A stretch of 64,000 bases of DNA. Origin: BOG-908 sp963850605. Its GTDB lineage: Bacteria > Pseudomonadota > Alphaproteobacteria > Acetobacterales > Acetobacteraceae. This document shows, piece by piece, positions 62,345 to 64,000 of the stretch (positions within the stretch are counted from its first letter, which is position 1; every line of letters begins with the position of its first letter). The position numbers and the translations under genes were made by a program. The notes under the pieces were generated by a model. That model was not told the DNA's origin. It did no database searches and saw only the letters and a list, made by a program, of their open reading frames with translations. The stretch spans positions 62,001 to 126,000 of the forward strand of contig CAWKLX010000002.1 of assembly GCA_963850605.1 (NCBI GenBank), given 5' to 3'.

Positions 62345-63289
62345 TCAGGCGGCTTTCGCCACCGGCGCGTAACTCTGCGACCACCCAGCCGGCTCCAACG
62401 ACACCATCCGCCAGGCGGACGCATCGGTGAACAGCGCGTGCAACAGCCGGTTGTTCAGCGCGTGCCCGGTGCGGTGGGCCACGAAACGACCATGGATCGG
62501 CGCCCCGGCCAGCGCCAGGTCGCCCACCGCGTCCAGCATCTTGTGGCGCACGAACTCATCCGGCGCGCGCAGGCCGGCCGGGTTCACCACGCGGGCGTCA
62601 TCGACGACGACCGCATTGTCCAGATTGCCACCCAAAGCCAACCCCGCCGCCTGCATCGCCTCGATCTCGTGCAGCATGGTGAACGTGCGGGCACCCGCCA
62701 GCTCGCGCCGAAACCCCTGCTCAGACAGCGACAGCGACAAAGCCTGCCGCCCGATGGCACGCGCCGAAAAATCGATGGAGAGCGCCAAGTCCAGCGTGGC
62801 CCCACCGGGCCGCAGTTCGGCGAACGCCTCGCCCATGCTGACCGACACGGTGCGCAGAACCTCGATAACCTCGCGCGGCGCGGCCTGCGGCAGGCGCCCG
62901 GCACAATCGATCAAGAACAGGAACGGCGCGGACGACCCGTCCAGCACGGGGATTTCCGGCCCGTCCACGGCCACCACCGCATTGTCCACACCGGTTGCGG
63001 CCAGGGCAGCCATCACATGCTCCACCGTGCCGACGCATGCTTCGGGCCGGTCGGGATGGGCGATGCGGGTGCACAGCCGCGTGTCGCTCACACGGTCGTG
63101 TCGGGCAGGTATGTCGATACCCAGATCGGTGCGGCGGAACACAATACCCGTGTCGGGCAGTGCGGGCAGCAACGAAAAACGCACCGGACGGCCACTGTGC
63201 AGCCCGGTGCCCAGGCAGGAGATAGCCGTCTTGAGCGTGTGCTGACGCGTCGCTTGGACACCAATCTTAAGCTCGGCAATGCCGTCCAT
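62345..63289 (-). CDS. lpxC: UDP-3-O-acyl-N-acetylglucosamine deacetylase
   Basis: 314 residues, zinc deacetylase committing UDP-acyl-GlcNAc to lipid A. Begins with the usual KTAISCLGTGLHSGRPVRFS; zinc His in GTVEHVMAALAATGVDNAVV; ARTFTMLHEIEAMQAAGLAL; and FVRHKMLDAVGDLALAGAPI with the second His and Asp, then HGRFVAHRTGHALNN. ATG 63289. Follows ftsZ on the same strand, as in related alphaproteobacteria. Confidence 0.94.
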   Translation of the reverse strand: MDGIAELKIGVQATRQHTLKTAISCLGTGLHSGRPVRFSLLPALPDTGIVFRRTDLGIDIPARHDRVSDTRLCTRIAHPDRPEACVGTVEHVMAALAATGVDNAVVAVDGPEIPVLDGSSAPFLFLIDCAGRLPQAAPREVIEVLRTVSVSMGEAFAELRPGGATLDLALSIDFSARAIGRQALSLSLSEQGFRRELAGARTFTMLHEIEAMQAAGLALGGNLDNAVVVDDARVVNPAGLRAPDEFVRHKMLDAVGDLALAGAPIHGRFVAHRTGHALNNRLLHALFTDASAWRMVSLEPAGWSQSYAPVAKAA

Positions 63290-63531
63290 GCGAACCTAAC
63301 CCCCGTTGGGCGAAATGCGAGCGACCAGCGCCTGTCATCCAACCAAACGAAGCATTAACCGTTACGGCCATACCCGGCCAGTCAACCTTTATTGCCGAAT
63401 ATTTCCGAACAACCCGATGATCTTACGACATTTTTTGCAACGCTCCGCAACATCGGCCCGGCATGTTTCCGATCTGCAATCGCCCAAGGGCGGGCAAGCC
63501 CGGCCCTCAGACCCGCGATGGCGCATGAAGA
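63290..63531. other. Intergenic region between ftsZ and lpxC
   Basis: A 242-base gap between two minus-strand genes. It includes an A/T-richer stretch around 63390-63450 that could hold the lpxC promoter, and a partial GC inverted repeat (GGGCGGGCAAGCCCGGCCC, near 63490) just after the ftsZ stop that may be a terminator. No gene seen. Confidence 0.4.
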
Positions 63532-64000
63532 TCAGGACTGACGGCGCAGAAACGCCGGTATTTCCAATCCGGCGGCGTCCGGTTCAGCGGCGGTCATGCG
63601 TGCCTGGGGGGCGAGAACGGCCTGCTGGGCCAGCACGCGCGGCTCCAGGCTGCGCAGGTCCGGCACCTCAGGTGCTGCCGGCTGGGGCGCTTGCCTGCGC
63701 CATGCACCCGTCACCTTGCCGAACAGGTTTGCGCGCGGCGGAGGGGCGGCCTCGGGCTGGGGCTGCGTGAACAGGGCGTGCGGCTGCACCCGGGGGGCGG
63801 CCACCGTTGCTGGGGCTGGCTGGGCAGCGGCCACGGTCTCGGCCTGCGCCTCCTCCTCCGCATACGCCACAGCCACGGCCTGACCGCCAGCGGTGGTGCG
63901 CAGCGCGGGGATCAGGTTCGGCACCGCCTGAACGCCGCCACGCGCCGGTGCGGCACCGTTGGTGGCGACCAGGCGCGGACCGGTGGCGGCCGGCTCTGCC
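63532..64000 (-). CDS. ftsZ: Cell division protein FtsZ, C-terminal part (partial)
   Basis: Runs off the right edge; only ~155 C-terminal residues are present. This is the variable linker, rich in Ala, Pro and Gln (AETVAAAQPAPATVAAPRVQ), ending in the conserved tail motif LEIPAFLRRQS that binds FtsA and other partners. The GTPase domain is outside the window. The adjacency to lpxC supports the call. Confidence 0.85.
   Translation of the reverse strand, partial: AEPAATGPRLVATNGAAPARGGVQAVPNLIPALRTTAGGQAVAVAYAEEEAQAETVAAAQPAPATVAAPRVQPHALFTQPQPEAAPPPRANLFGKVTGAWRRQAPQPAAPEVPDLRSLEPRVLAQQAVLAPQARMTAAEPDAAGLEIPAFLRRQS

Overview
The window is a high-GC bacterial chromosome segment with about 60 genes, closely packed and often overlapping by 4 bases (ATGA, GTGA, TTGA), with frequent GTG/TTG starts. 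The right-hand order ftsZ-lpxC-bamD-recN-ligA, a cyoABCD quinol oxidase, a YXWGXW-repeat protein, DUF1489 and DUF6481 proteins, and an entericidin point to an alphaproteobacterium, most likely Acetobacteraceae/Rhodospirillales (inference). No rRNA, tRNA, CRISPR array or transposase was seen.

Layout: 0-3.7 kb cytochrome bo3-type ubiquinol oxidase (cyoA partial, cyoB, cyoC, cyoD), then TspO and a single-domain response regulator. 4.9-6.9 kb Mn-catalase, RecX, TatA. 6.9-8.8 kb methionine salvage operon mtnB-mtnD-mtnC. 8.8-12.4 kb histidine phosphatase, glycosyltransferase and asparagine synthase (minus strand). 12.4-16.9 kb two related beta-helix proteins, the second a 1105-residue probable secreted/surface protein. 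16.9-21.2 kb receiver protein, AI-2E-family exporter with an extra C-terminal domain, and a TPP enzyme. 21.2-29.9 kb polysaccharide locus (polymerase/ligase, acyltransferase, flippase, three glycosyltransferases) with a YXWGXW protein inside it. 29.9-33.9 kb small envelope genes. 34-37.4 kb Tag, agmatinase and an ornithine/lysine-type decarboxylase preceded by a candidate leader-peptide attenuator. 37.4-38.9 kb an apparently lower-GC insert with a GloVer-repeat protein and a hicB remnant. 39-49 kb DNA/RNA repair and processing genes, gmd-rmd, UppP and DedA. 49.2-56.1 kb glycolate module (glycerate kinase, glcDEF, permease). 56.4-64 kb ligA, recN, bamD, a GFA/TetR pair, lpxC and the ftsZ 3' end.

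Two dispersed repeat families stand out: a ~95-bp hairpin element (4764-4858 and inverted at 56247-56341) and an A/T-rich palindrome family (23.87-23.96, 46.45 and 60.09-60.14 kb) that encodes the C-terminal tails of two convergent genes.

Many conserved genes (cyoA, cyoB, mtnB, mtnD, a glycosyltransferase, the AI-2E exporter, the TPP enzyme, yccA-like, recN) are broken by single-base indels, often in short homopolymers. Conserved sequence continues past each break, so assembly or sequencing errors are likelier than decay. These genes are listed at full extent with the breaks noted.
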